Shown one piece after another: positions 1 to 9,257 of a DNA stretch of 64,000 bases. A program made the position numbers and the translations under genes. The notes under the pieces were generated by a model. The model saw nothing but the letters and a program-made list of their open reading frames with translations, did not search any database and was not told the DNA's origin. This stretch comes from JBBECJ01 sp963763325. GTDB lineage: Bacteria > Chloroflexota > Chloroflexia > Thermomicrobiales > CFX8. Each line of letters opens with the position of its first letter. The first letter of the stretch is position 1. The stretch spans positions 62,001 through 126,000 of the forward strand of contig CAVXOL010000005.1 in NCBI GenBank assembly GCA_963763325.1, in the 5' to 3' direction.

Positions 1-360
1 GAGCTTGTCATCAGTGATCTCGTACACATCACAGAAGTGCAGTTCGGCCCGCTGGCCAGTAGCTGGTATTGGCCCCATCGGCGTGTTGAGGGTGCCGCTG
101 TGTGTCCCTCGGCCAGTGAATTCAATCACCGCCTGTCCGTCTCCGACGATGACGTTGGTGACCTCAACGACGGAGTCCGGGAAACCTTCAGCCCATCCAG
201 CGAGATATTCGCGCATGCCGTCGGGGCCATGAAACGCCTGCTGCGTCGGCGTCATCAGCCAATCGTAGTCATCGGTGACGACTGCCGCTGCGCGGTCGAA
301 AGCGCGGTCGTTGTAGGCGGTGTAGACCGACCGGACGAGGGATGCATGATCTGCTGCCAT
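1..360 (-). CDS. SnoaL-like / NTF2-fold ester cyclase family protein (3' end outside window)
   Basis: Reading the minus strand from an ATG at 360-358 gives 120 open codons running off the window edge. The product begins MAADHASLVRSVYTAYNDR and continues with a conserved Trp-rich stretch (DDYDWLMTP), FHGPDGMREYLAGWAEGFPD and VIEFTGRGTHSG. This is the usual layout of SnoaL-like polyketide cyclase/ester cyclase proteins: an N-terminal helix pair, then 'GxxGxxxxxxxw...fPD' and a beta-sheet core with 'GxxtGt'. Such proteins are small cone-shaped NTF2-fold enzymes or binding proteins; the substrate cannot be told from sequence. The usual length is 130-150 residues, so only the last 10-30 residues should be missing. 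It is divergent from the ATPase gene that follows, with 173 bp between the start codons. Confidence 0.75.
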   Translation of the reverse strand, partial: MAADHASLVRSVYTAYNDRAFDRAAAVVTDDYDWLMTPTQQAFHGPDGMREYLAGWAEGFPDSVVEVTNVIVGDGQAVIEFTGRGTHSGTLNTPMGPIPATGQRAELHFCDVYEITDDKL

Positions 361-533
361 GGCTACGCTCCAGTCTTGGTTCGGCTGGTCAGTGCCCGTG
401 TGAGGCACCATCATCCACCCGAAAGCTCCCGATGACAAGCCGGATATCCGCTCTGATCGTAACCCCTACCGAGGACCTGGTGGAGATGTTATTGTGAGGT
501 CGTTCGCAGCCCATCGATGCCGGAGGCGAATCA

Positions 534-2639
534 ATGCTCTCGAACACTGCTGCCGGACAACCACCGCGCCTCGCCGACCGGCTGGCTGCCGCGAGACGCC
601 GCCGCTTCGTCGGCCGGCGTGCCGAGCTGGACCTCTTCCGTTCGGCGCTGCTGGCGGCGCCGCCGCCATTCGCCGTCCTGCACCTTCATGGCCCCGGCGG
701 GGTCGGGAAAACGAGCCTGCTGCGTGAATACGGGCGGATCGCCGCAGAGGCCGGCAGGCCCGTAATCAGCGTCGATGGCCGCAACGTCGACCCGTCACCG
801 CCAGGATTTCTGCGTGCGGTCCGTCAGGCCATCCAGATCGATGACGATGCGCAGGCCATCACCGAGTCCTGGGCATCGAACAGTGTCCTGCTGATCGACA
901 CCTATGAGGTGCTCGCGTCGCTGGACGAGTGGCTGCGAGAGACATTTCTCCCCCAACTCCCAGCCGAGACGCTGGTCGTCATCGCCGGTCGGAACCCACC
1001 GGCTCCGGCCTGGCTGACCGACCTCGACTGGTCGCAACTGACCCGTAGCCTGCCGATCCTGAACCTGCGTCCGGACGAGAGCCAGACCTTTCTGGCGACA
1101 CGTGGCGTCCCTGACGCCCAGCACGCCGACGTGCTCGCCTTTACGCACGGGCATCCACTGGCACTGGCACTGATCGCTGATGTCCTGCAGCGTGGAGACT
1201 ATCTGGCCGGTTTCGATCCGAAGGAGGAGCCGGACATCGTCCGGATCCTGCTGGAGCGCCTTGTCCAGGACGTTCCGAGCGTCCTCCACCGCCGCGCGTT
1301 GGAAGTCGCTGTCCTTGCCTGGGCGACGACCGAAGAAATGCTGGCCCACGTGCTGGATGTCCCCGACGCGCGCGAGATCTTTGACTGGTTGCGGAACCTG
1401 TCGTTCATCGAGGTCGGCCCGTTCGGCCTCTATCCCCACGACCTCGCGCGCGAGGTGCTGGACGAAGACCTGCGCTGGCGCAGTCCCGGTGGCCGTCGCG
1501 ATCTGTCGTTACGGCTCTCAGCCTGCCTGCATGACTGGTTTCATCGCGCGCAGGGTGTCGAGCAGCAACGAGTCTGGTTCGATCTACTCTACCTCTACCG
1601 CCATAGCCCGGTCTTCAGGCCGTATTTCGACTGGTCCACAATCGGCAGCGCCTACGCTGAGCCAATCGTGTCAGCCGACCATGAGCCGATCGAGGGGATG
1701 GTGCGGCAACACTTTGGCGACGCGTCGGCCGCGATCGTGAGACATTGGCTCAACCGACAGCCGGAGACGTTCCTCGCCTACCGGACTGCCGGAGGCGATC
1801 TGTTCGGGTTCATGGCGCACATCGAGCTGCATCGCGCCACGCCGGAAGACATCGCCGTCGATCCGGCTGCGATCGCCGCGCTGGCGTTCGCCGATCGTCA
1901 CGGCCCGGTTCGCCCAGGCGACGAGATCGCCTACCTGCGCTTCTGGATGAACCGGGAGGCCGGTCAGGGCGTGTCACCGGCGCTGAACCTGACCGCGATC
2001 AACTCCTCGATCTACTGGACAACCCACCCAAAGCTCGCCTGGAACTTCATCGCGATCGCCGATCCGGACTTCCTCGAACCGCACTTCACCGGTATCCACA
2101 TGTGGCGTTCGCCGGAGGCAGATTTCGAGGCCGGAGGTCGACGATTCGGCGTCTTCAGCCACGACTGGCGTGTCGAACCTGCCAATGCCTGGCTGCGGAT
2201 CAAGGCGGCACTCGCATCGGACACGCTGCCGGACTCCGCCGGACGCCCACCGGCAGCGGACCCACCACTGACGGAGGAGCAACATATCGAGGCCGTCCGC
2301 CAGGCACTCCGCGATTTCGGACGGCCCGACGCCCTTGCCAGGAACCCACTCGCTCGGACCCGTCTCGTCGCCAACGCTGCCGACGATGGTTCACCCGGCG
2401 AGGCGTTACAAAGACTGCTCCGGCAGGCCGTCTCCGCGCTGGCGTCGTCCCCGAGAGACCTCAAGTTCCATCGCGCGCTCTGGCACACCTACATCGAGCC
2501 GGCGCCAACGCAGGAACTGGCTGCGGAACTGCTCGGCATCCCGTTCAACACCTACCGCTACCATCTCACACGCGGCATCGAACGCGTCAACGTCTGGCTC
2601 CGCCAGCGAGAGACGGACTCCCGCATCAAAAACGCGTAG
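534..2639 (+). CDS. AAA/STAND-type ATP-binding protein with GNAT-like middle and C-terminal HTH
   Basis: 701 residues. The ATG at 534 follows a GGAGG at 522-526. An RRxFVGRxAELxxF entry motif (about 23-36) leads into a Walker A GPGGVGKTS (53-61) and a Walker-B-like LLIDTYEVL (about 115), the ORC/AAA_16 pattern of STAND regulators. Residues 380-560 contain FMAHIELH, RPGDEIAYLRFWM and FGVFSHDWR, a block I have seen in other Chloroflexota/Actinobacteria 'ATP-binding proteins' and which resembles a degraded GNAT fold. The C-terminal 45 residues (LAAELLGIPFNTYRYHL) look like a helix-turn-helix. It is probably an ATP-dependent transcriptional regulator or signalling switch; the ligand is unknown. 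Its stop codon TAG lies inside the inverted-repeat element that follows, so the last codons are supplied by the repeat. Confidence 0.75.
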   Translation: MLSNTAAGQPPRLADRLAAARRRRFVGRRAELDLFRSALLAAPPPFAVLHLHGPGGVGKTSLLREYGRIAAEAGRPVISVDGRNVDPSPPGFLRAVRQAIQIDDDAQAITESWASNSVLLIDTYEVLASLDEWLRETFLPQLPAETLVVIAGRNPPAPAWLTDLDWSQLTRSLPILNLRPDESQTFLATRGVPDAQHADVLAFTHGHPLALALIADVLQRGDYLAGFDPKEEPDIVRILLERLVQDVPSVLHRRALEVAVLAWATTEEMLAHVLDVPDAREIFDWLRNLSFIEVGPFGLYPHDLAREVLDEDLRWRSPGGRRDLSLRLSACLHDWFHRAQGVEQQRVWFDLLYLYRHSPVFRPYFDWSTIGSAYAEPIVSADHEPIEGMVRQHFGDASAAIVRHWLNRQPETFLAYRTAGGDLFGFMAHIELHRATPEDIAVDPAAIAALAFADRHGPVRPGDEIAYLRFWMNREAGQGVSPALNLTAINSSIYWTTHPKLAWNFIAIADPDFLEPHFTGIHMWRSPEADFEAGGRRFGVFSHDWRVEPANAWLRIKAALASDTLPDSAGRPPAADPPLTEEQHIEAVRQALRDFGRPDALARNPLARTRLVANAADDGSPGEALQRLLRQAVSALASSPRDLKFHRALWHTYIEPAPTQELAAELLGIPFNTYRYHLTRGIERVNVWLRQRETDSRIKNA

Positions 2640-2794
2640 GGACAGGTTTCAAACCTGTCCGCGGCCCGCAGGCCGTCGCGTCGAGCGCCGGAGTATCGAT
2701 CAGAGAGCGAATGTCTGCGCTCGTGGATCAATCGCGCATCGGTCGAACCGTCGGCCTGCGGGCCGCGGACAGGTTTGAAACCTGTCCCTACGCG
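2633..2794. repeat. MITE-like element: perfect 43-bp inverted repeat with 76-bp spacer
   Basis: The left arm (2633-2675) and right arm (2752-2794) are exact reverse complements over 43 bp. Each arm contains a second, nested palindrome (GACAGGTTTCAAACCTGTC, single central base unpaired), so the element can fold as a large cruciform with side hairpins. The arms start with CGCGTAGGG, which recurs in the palindrome at 61577-61616. No transposase is encoded. The left arm supplies the TAG stop of the upstream gene. Confidence 0.9.
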
Positions 2795-2915
2795 ATTGCG
2801 GAGATCATCAGTTCGGCAGGAATTCGGCAGCGTTTCGGCTGGAAGCCTGATAATCCCTCAGCCTAGTCTGACTCCTATCAGCAGCACACGATTGACACGC
2901 GATAAGGAGTTGGCA

Positions 2916-4285
2916 ATGGCACGATCGCAGGTTGGAACCACGGCAATCGTCATCGGCGGCAGCATCGCCGGGATGCTGACAGCCCGCGTGCTGGCGGACC
3001 ACTATGCCCAGGTCGTCATCGTCGAGCGCGATGACCTCTCGGACGCACACAAGCCACGCAAGGGCATCCCGCACGCGCAGCACGCCCACGCGTTGCTGGC
3101 GGGAGGCTTTCAGGCGATCGAGACGCTCTTCCCGGCATCGCCCAGCGGCTCGTGACACAGGGCGCGGTCCGAGGCCATGGCCGGTTCTTCTGTGGTGGCG
3201 GGTACCATGCGCGGCCCGGTGGTGGCCCCGGCGGGCTATTCGTCAGCCGGCCACTCCTCGAAGCCGAGATTCGCGCCCGCGTCCGGTCGCTGGCGAATGT
3301 GACGATCCACGATCGCACGGACGTTCAAGGCTTGGAGCACCACCCTCTCGAGAACCGCGTCTCGGGCATCCGAATCGTTCGTCGCGACAACTCCCCGGAT
3401 GTCGAGGTCATCCCGGCCGACCTGGTCGTCGATTGCAGCGGGCGCGGCTCACGGGTGACGAGTTGGCTCGAAGCCCTCGGCTATCCCGCGCCGGAGGTCG
3501 AGCGGATCGAGGTTGACATGGGCTACTCGACCCGCATCTACCGGCGTGAGCCACACCACCTCGATGGCGACGTGATGGTCAATGTCGCGCCACTGGCCAG
3601 CAACCCACGCGCATGCGGCATGATGGCGCAGGAGGGGAACCGCTGGATCGTGACGCTGGCCGGCTACTTTGGCGACTATCCGCCGACCGACGAACGCGGC
3701 TATCAGGAGTTCGCCGGGCTGCTGCCAGTCTCGGATGTCCACGACCTGATCCGGTCGGCCGAGCCATTGACCGACCCAGTCGCCTACCGGTTCCGCGCCA
3801 ATCAGTGGCTCCACTTCGAGCGTCTGGCGCGCTTCCCGGCCGGGTTCCTCGTCCTCGGCGATGCAATCGCCAGCTTCACACCGATCTACGGACAGGGGAT
3901 GACGGTCGCTGCGCTCGAAGCACAGGCACTCGATCGCTGCCTGTCGGAAGGCAGCCAGCAGCTCGCGTCACGCTTCTTCACCGAGGCGAGCAAGCTCGTC
4001 GGCGTCGCCTGGGGCATCACGGTCAGCAACGACAAACAGTTGTCAAAGCATCCGGCAGAATCGCCAGCGGCACGCATGATCGGCGGGTACATGTCGCGGC
4101 TGCATGTGGCGGCCCGGCATGATCCGGCCGTCGCAGCCACCTTCATGCAGGTCGCGAACTTCCTCGCGCCGCCCACGTCCCTGCTGCGGCCTGGCATCGC
4201 GATCCGCGTGTTGAAGGGCAATCTACCCACGAAACGGCGTCGCTACGAAACGGCAATCCCGGCCTCCCAACCAGCGCACAGCTGA
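2916..4285 (+). CDS. FAD-dependent monooxygenase / oxidoreductase (one frameshift)
   Basis: The start ATG at 2916 has AAGGAG at 2904-2909. The first segment encodes MARSQVGTTAIVIGGSIAGM with the Rossmann GGSIAGxxxA dinucleotide fingerprint, then VVIVERDD and a PRKGIPHAQHAHALL stretch. The frame breaks near 3134-3140, where one base appears to be missing from CTTCCCGGCATCGCC. It resumes as QRLVTQGAVRG and runs to 4285. The second part has the second FAD motif VLGDAIASFTPIYGQGM, typical of PHBH-type flavoprotein monooxygenases. The restored protein is about 455 residues, a normal length. The close relatives I recognise are 'FAD-binding monooxygenase' proteins of unknown substrate, with GIPxxxHAHxLL near the flavin. 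It is probably functional and broken only in this assembly. Confidence 0.8.
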
Positions 4286-4337
4286 GTGGCGCAGACCGGC
4301 ATATCCCGGACGGGGACTCATGCTAGACTCACATACT

Positions 4338-4364
4338 GTGGATGTGCCGGTATGGCACATCCAC
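4338..4364. promoter_or_regulatory. 11-bp perfect hairpin/operator-like palindrome upstream of the rsbQ-like gene
   Basis: GTGGATGTGCC (4338-4348) and GGCACATCCAC (4354-4364) are perfectly complementary across a 5-base loop (GGTAT). The site lies 72 bp before the ATG at 4436 in the 150-bp gap after the monooxygenase gene. There is no T-tract on the plus strand, so an operator or leader hairpin is as likely as a terminator. Confidence 0.55.
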
Positions 4365-4435
4365 CGTGCCAGAAGGATCTTCGCAGCTTCCGGCATGCCG
4401 GCCGCAACGCTGTACGATGCGCGTAGAGGCGTCTC

Positions 4436-5227
4436 ATGTCGGTTCTCACCCGCAACAATGTCAAGGTTGAAGGTCGTGGATCACGAGCGATGATCTTCGC
4501 CCACGGCTACGGCTGCGACCAGAACATGTGGCGGTTTGTCACGCCCGCCTTCGAGGACGACTACCGGGTCGTCCTCTTCGACCATGTCGGAGCGGGCCAA
4601 TCCGATCTCTCTGCCTACGACCGCACGAAGTACAGCTCGCTCGATGGCTATGCCGTCGACCTGCTGGAGATCTGCGCCGAACTCAACATCGAGCACGGTG
4701 TCTTCGTCGGCCATTCGGTCAGCGCGATGATCGGCGTCCTGGCCGCCATCCGCGAGCCGGAACGGTTCGACGACCTCGTCCTGATCGGCCCATCGCCACG
4801 CTACATCAACGACGACACCTACCTGGGCGGCTTCTCCGAGCAGGACATCCGCGAACTGCTGGAGTTCCAGGACCGCAACTTCCTCGGCTGGTCCGGGACG
4901 CTCGCGCCGGTCATCATGGGCAACGCCGAGCGGCCCGAACTGTCCGACGAGCTGAACAATAGCTTCTGCCGCACCGACCCGGAGATCGCCAAGCAGTTCG
5001 CCGCCGTCACCTTCCTCTCCGACAACCGCGCCGACCTGCCGAAGCTGCAGGCACGCGCGCTCGTCATGCAATGCTCCGAGGACGCCATCGCGCCAACCCA
5101 GGTCGGCGAGTATGTTCATCGCGAGCTGCCGAACAGCGAGTTCGTGATGCTCGACGCGACCGGCCACTGCCCGCACCTGAGCGCGCCGGATGAGACGATC
5201 GCCGCCATCAAAGCGTTCCTTGCCTAG
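4436..5227 (+). CDS. rsbQ-like: RsbQ-like alpha/beta hydrolase
   Basis: 263 residues, an excellent match in length and motifs to RsbQ/KAI2/D14-type hydrolases. It has the oxyanion segment FAHGYGCDQNMWR (21-33), VLFDHVGAGQSD, nucleophile elbow GHSVS with Ser94, a probable acid Asp in MQCSEDAIAP and the catalytic His in ATGHCPHLSAP (His244). In Bacillus subtilis RsbQ binds or hydrolyses a small hydrophobic ligand and is needed for the PAS-domain phosphatase RsbP to sense energy stress. Plant relatives are strigolactone and karrikin receptors. Here the gene directly after it (34-bp gap) encodes a PAS-domain histidine kinase instead of RsbP, so this protein probably supplies or generates the signal read by that kinase. 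Cytoplasmic, no signal peptide. Confidence 0.88.
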   Translation: MSVLTRNNVKVEGRGSRAMIFAHGYGCDQNMWRFVTPAFEDDYRVVLFDHVGAGQSDLSAYDRTKYSSLDGYAVDLLEICAELNIEHGVFVGHSVSAMIGVLAAIREPERFDDLVLIGPSPRYINDDTYLGGFSEQDIRELLEFQDRNFLGWSGTLAPVIMGNAERPELSDELNNSFCRTDPEIAKQFAAVTFLSDNRADLPKLQARALVMQCSEDAIAPTQVGEYVHRELPNSEFVMLDATGHCPHLSAPDETIAAIKAFLA

Positions 5228-5261
5228 CCATGTCCGAGCCGAGAGGAACCAGAGTGGCGGC

Positions 5262-6712
5262 ATGAGCGGAGAGCTTCTCAGGGAATCGCTGGAGGACCTG
5301 TACGAAGACGCCCCCTGCGGATACATCTTCACGCTCCCCGACGGCACGATCGCGCGGGTCAACCAGACCTTCGTGAACTGGACCGGCTACGCGCGCGATG
5401 ACCTCGCCGAAACCCGCTTCCAGGACCTGCTGACCGTCCCCGGCCGGATCTTCTACGAGAACCAGTACGCCCCGCTGCTGCGCATGCAGGGCAGCGTCAA
5501 GGAGATCGGCTTCGACCTGCGCCACAAAGACGGCCGTCGCCTGCCGGTGCTCGTCAACTCGATTCTCCGGTCAGCTCCCGACGGCGCAACCGACCCTGAT
5601 CGCCAGCACGATCTTCGACGCCACCGACCGCGAGCGCTACGAGCACGAGCTACGCAGCGCGCGGGAGCAGGCCGAGCAGCTCGCGACGATCGTCACCTCG
5701 GCCGGCGACGCCATCATCCGGACGACGCCGGACGGCACGATCGAGACCTGGAACCCCGGCGCCGAGCAACTCTTCGGCTATCCCCAGCGGGAGGTCACCG
5801 GTCGCGGCCTCTGGGAGTTCCTCCCATCGCTGGAGCGCGACACCGACCGGCAGATGGTCGACCAGGAGCTTCGCGCCGGGCGGCCCGTCTACCGCGACGG
5901 CACCGGCCTGCACGCCGATGGCCGCCAGATTGACATCTCGATCGGCCTGATGCCCCATGCCGGGCTGCTCGGCGAGATGATCGCCATCTCAGCCATCATC
6001 CGCGACATCAGCGAGCGTCGCGCCCTCGAACGCCTGCAGCAGGAGTTCCTGGCGATGACGAGCCACGAGCTGCGCCATCCGCTGACCAGCATCAAGGGCC
6101 AGGCGCAACTGATGAAGCGGCGCGAACGCTACAGCGAGCGGGCCGTCGACGCCATCGTCGAACAGACCGACCGGCTGGGCCGCCTGATCGACGACCTGCT
6201 GCTCGCCTCGTTGATCGAGGCCGACCGGTTCGACATTCGCCGGGAACCAGTTGACCTCGTTCGCGAAGTCGGACAGGCCGTCGAGCAACTACAGAACGCT
6301 GAGCACCCGATTCACATCGAATCGCCGGGGAAACCATTCCTGATCCTCGGCGACCGGCAGCGGCTCGGCCAGGTCTTCTCCAACCTGATCTCGAACGCCA
6401 TGAAGTACTCGCCCGACGGCTGCGGGATCACCGTCCGCAGTCCGGCCGGACGACAACGTTGCCCACGTCGATGTCGTCGACCAGGGTGTCGGTATCTCGC
6501 AGGAGGACATCCCCAACCTCTTCAAGCGCTTCTACCGCGCCGAAGGAGCCGCCCAACGGGCAAGAGGACTCGGCCTCGGCCTCTACATCACCCACCGGAT
6601 CGTCCACGCCCACGACGGGCGGATCTCCGTCACATCACAGGTCGGCTGCGGCAGCACCTTCACCGTCAGCCTGCCCCGCTACACCAGCACCCCCGCGCTA
6701 GGGGAGAGGTGA
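5262..6712 (+). CDS. PAS-PAS sensor histidine kinase (two frameshifts)
   Basis: It begins MSGELLRESLEDLYEDAPCG at 5262, the first PAS domain (GYIFTLPDGTIARVNQTF, FYENQYAPLLRMQG, about residues 10-110). The frame changes near 5575-5587 and continues with a second PAS (IIRTTPDGTIETWNPGAEQL). HisKA follows with the phosphoacceptor box MTSHELRHPLTSIKGQ, then the N-box NLISNAMKYSPDG. A second frame change near 6437 leads to the G1 box VVDQGVGIS and G2 box RGLGLGLYITHRIV, ending at TGA 6710-6712. About 480 residues once joined. No transmembrane segment, so a soluble kinase; no response regulator is adjacent. Following an rsbQ-like gene, it parallels RsbP with the phosphatase output replaced by a kinase. 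The stop lies inside the inverted repeat that begins at 6701. Confidence 0.82.
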
Positions 6713-6783
6713 CAGGGAACAAGGGACAGGAGGCTGGCCCACCTGCAGTCAACTCCTGTCCCCTGTTCCCTACACCTCTCCCC
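6701..6783. repeat. Imperfect inverted repeat (about 31-bp arms) between kinase and nitrilase genes
   Basis: The left arm 6701-6732 (GGGGAGAGGTGACAGGGAAC and onward) and right arm 6753-6783 are reverse complements with a few mismatches and one indel, around a 20-bp spacer. The arms are built from repeated ACAGGGA words. The upstream gene's stop codon is within the left arm. It is likely a bidirectional terminator or REP-like element. Confidence 0.75.
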
Positions 6784-6876
6784 TCGCACAGGTCGCAGCC
6801 ACGACCGCCCACATGCGAAAATAGCCCATCGGAATCTCGCGGGATCGTAGTCGCGGATCTGGAGGCGTGAACGGCG

Positions 6877-7698
6877 ATGGCATCAACCAACGGCACCTCG
6901 ACCCTGCGGATCGGGCTGGCAGCGGCCCGCAACGCTCCGACCGTCGAGGAACGGCTCCAGACACTCGACCGGATGCTCGGCGAAGGGGCAGAGCAGGGCG
7001 CGGCCATCGTCTGCTTCCCGGAGACCTACATCCCCGGCCTGCGTGGGATGGACTTCCCGGTCCCGCCGCACGACCAGCAGCGCCAGCAGGACGCCCTCGA
7101 AGCGATCCAGGCGTCGGCCCGCCGGCATCACGTCGCCGCCGTCGTCGGGATGGAGTGGGAATCCCCGCTCGGCATCCACAACGTCGCCTTCGTCGTCCGG
7201 CGTGACGGCACCGTCGCCGGCTACCAGCCCAAGAACCAGATCCCGGTTGAAGAGGAACCCTACTACGTCCCCGAAGGCAGCCGACGCCTGTTCGAGATCG
7301 ACGGTGTCCCGTTCGGCATCACGATCTGCCACGAGGGCTGGCGCTATCCGGAGAGCGTCCGCTGGTCCGCCGTCCGTGGCGCACAACTCATCTTCCACCC
7401 CAGCATGACCGGCAGCGACCAGACCGGCCCGACGCTCGAACGCTGGGGCGACCCCGATTCACCGTATTATGAAAAGGCGATGGTCGCCCGCGCCGTCGAG
7501 AACACCGTCTACTTCGCCAGCGTCAACTACGCCCTGCGCTACCAGGATTCCGCAACGACCCTCCTCGACCCCGACGGCGACTGTCTCGCCTACGTCCCCT
7601 ACGGCCAGGAAGCGGTCCTCGTCCACGACATCGACCTCACCCGCGCCACCGGCTTCATCGCCCGCCGCTACAACCCGGCCTTCTACCCGGCAACATAA
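6877..7698 (+). CDS. Carbon-nitrogen hydrolase (nitrilase superfamily)
   Basis: 273 residues. The catalytic triad of the nitrilase/amidase superfamily is in order: Glu49 in FPETY, Lys119 in YQPKNQIP and Cys151 in ITICHEGWRYPE. The EGWRYPE context after the Cys resembles branches of the family that act on amides or carbamoyl compounds; the substrate is not predictable. Family enzymes are cytoplasmic and form dimers or higher oligomers through the face next to the Cys loop. A weak Shine-Dalgarno (GGAGGCG, 6860-6866) precedes the ATG. It stands alone: the upstream neighbour is separated by an inverted repeat and the downstream chromate carrier has its own ribosome site. Confidence 0.85.
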   Translation: MASTNGTSTLRIGLAAARNAPTVEERLQTLDRMLGEGAEQGAAIVCFPETYIPGLRGMDFPVPPHDQQRQQDALEAIQASARRHHVAAVVGMEWESPLGIHNVAFVVRRDGTVAGYQPKNQIPVEEEPYYVPEGSRRLFEIDGVPFGITICHEGWRYPESVRWSAVRGAQLIFHPSMTGSDQTGPTLERWGDPDSPYYEKAMVARAVENTVYFASVNYALRYQDSATTLLDPDGDCLAYVPYGQEAVLVHDIDLTRATGFIARRYNPAFYPAT

Positions 7699-7801
7699 GC
7701 CAACGCCATCATCCGACCGGCGCGATTGTTAAGCGTCCTGGAAACGGCACGATGGATGACCGTGCTAGCATCCTCCGATGTGAAGACGCCAGGGAGGGTG
7801 G

Positions 7802-9043
7802 ATGCGGACGACGGACGACGAGCAGCGGCTGGACGAAGGCTCGATGACAGAACACCATTCGCGTGGCTCAGCAGGTGAGGTGCTGGCCGTCTCGACAAGG
7901 CTCGGGCTGACTTCGTTCGGTGGCCCGGTCGCCCATCTCGGCTACTTCCGGGAGGAGTACGTCGCCCGCCGCAAGTGGCTCGACGAACAGTCGTACGCCG
8001 ATATCGTCGCCCTCTGCCAGTTCCTGCCGGGACCGGCCAGCTCGCAGGTCGGCATCGCGATCGGCATGATCCGGGCCGGTTTCCGTGGCGCACTGGCCGC
8101 CTGGCTGGGGTTCACGCTGCCGTCGGTCCTGCTGATGTTGGGCTTCGCCTACGGTGTCAACCGAATCGGAGGCGCCCTCGATTCCGGCTGGCTCCATGGC
8201 CTCAAGATCGTCGCCGTCGCCGTCGTCGCCCAGGCCGTCTACGGGATGGCTGTCAACCTGACTCCCGACCGGTCGCGGATCACGCTGGCCATCCTGGCCG
8301 CCGTCACCGTCCTGTTCTGGTCAACCGCCTTCAGTCAAGTGCTCGTCATCATCGTCGCCGGGATCATCGGCTGGCGCTTCCTGCCGAGGGTCGACCTCCT
8401 GCCCGTCAAGCCGATGGCGGTCGGGATCAGCCGGCGAACCGCACTGGTATGCTGGGCACTCTTTTTTGGCCTGCTGATCGGCTTACCAATCCTGCATGCG
8501 GTCAGTGGGGGGCAAACGATCGCGATGATTGACGGCTTCTATCGTGCCGGATCGCTGGTCTTCGGCGGTGGCCATGTCGTCCTGCCCCTCCTCCAGGCCG
8601 AAGTCGTCCCAACCGGCTGGCTCACGAACGAAGAGTTCATCGCTGGCTACGGCGCTGCCCAGGCGGTGCCGGGTCCACTCTTCACCTTCTCCGCCTACCT
8701 CGGCGCGATGGCCTGGGGCGGGTCGAATGCCTGGGTCGGCGGCGTCATTGCCGTCGTCGCCATCTTCCTGCCGTCGTTCCTGCTCGTGTTCGGCGCGCTC
8801 CCCTTCTGGGACCAGCTCCGGGCACGGGTCGATTTCCAGGCCGCCCTGCGCGGGATCAACGCCGGAGTCGTCGGCATCCTCCTCGCCGCGCTCTATCATC
8901 CAGTCTGGACGAGCGCGATCGAATCATCAGAGGACTTCGCCATCGGTCTGGTCGCCTTCGGTCTGCTCGTCTTCTGGAAACAACCTCCCTGGCTGGTGGT
9001 CGTCCTGGCCGCGATCGCTGGAGAAATTGTCAGCCGCCTCTAG
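7802..9043 (+). CDS. chrA: Chromate transporter ChrA family (two-domain)
   Basis: 413 residues, multi-pass membrane protein. Both halves of the long-chain CHR family are visible. The N-half has LGLTSFGGPVAHLGYFREEY, ALCQFLPGPASSQVGIAIG and GAxxAWLGFTLPS. The C-half has the paired AGSLVFGGGHVVLPLLQAEV and GYGAAQAVPGPLFTFSAYLG. Members export chromate or act as anion:proton carriers in the inner membrane. The ATG at 7802 has an excellent AGGGAGGG; an internal Met 14 codons later is possible but has no better site. No chrB-like regulator is adjacent. Confidence 0.92.
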   Translation: MRTTDDEQRLDEGSMTEHHSRGSAGEVLAVSTRLGLTSFGGPVAHLGYFREEYVARRKWLDEQSYADIVALCQFLPGPASSQVGIAIGMIRAGFRGALAAWLGFTLPSVLLMLGFAYGVNRIGGALDSGWLHGLKIVAVAVVAQAVYGMAVNLTPDRSRITLAILAAVTVLFWSTAFSQVLVIIVAGIIGWRFLPRVDLLPVKPMAVGISRRTALVCWALFFGLLIGLPILHAVSGGQTIAMIDGFYRAGSLVFGGGHVVLPLLQAEVVPTGWLTNEEFIAGYGAAQAVPGPLFTFSAYLGAMAWGGSNAWVGGVIAVVAIFLPSFLLVFGALPFWDQLRARVDFQAALRGINAGVVGILLAALYHPVWTSAIESSEDFAIGLVAFGLLVFWKQPPWLVVVLAAIAGEIVSRL

Positions 9044-9257
9044 CCTGATCGGCCAGAGACCGTGCTCTCGCAAGCTGCTCCCACGCCAGCGATCTCCAGC
9101 GACACACATCGATGCGGCCGGATTACCGTCCACGACATCGGCCTTACCCACACCTGCGGATTCATCGCCAGCGGCAGTCTCCGAGAGCGATGGTACGATG
9201 CCCGCCCAGGCAGACCATCTGGACCGATCAGCGAACCAGCGAGAGGGAGGAACACCC

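Noticed and set aside
5..435. Plus-strand open frames over the left edge
   Set aside because: They are shadows of the minus-strand SnoaL-like gene, which matches its family codon by codon.
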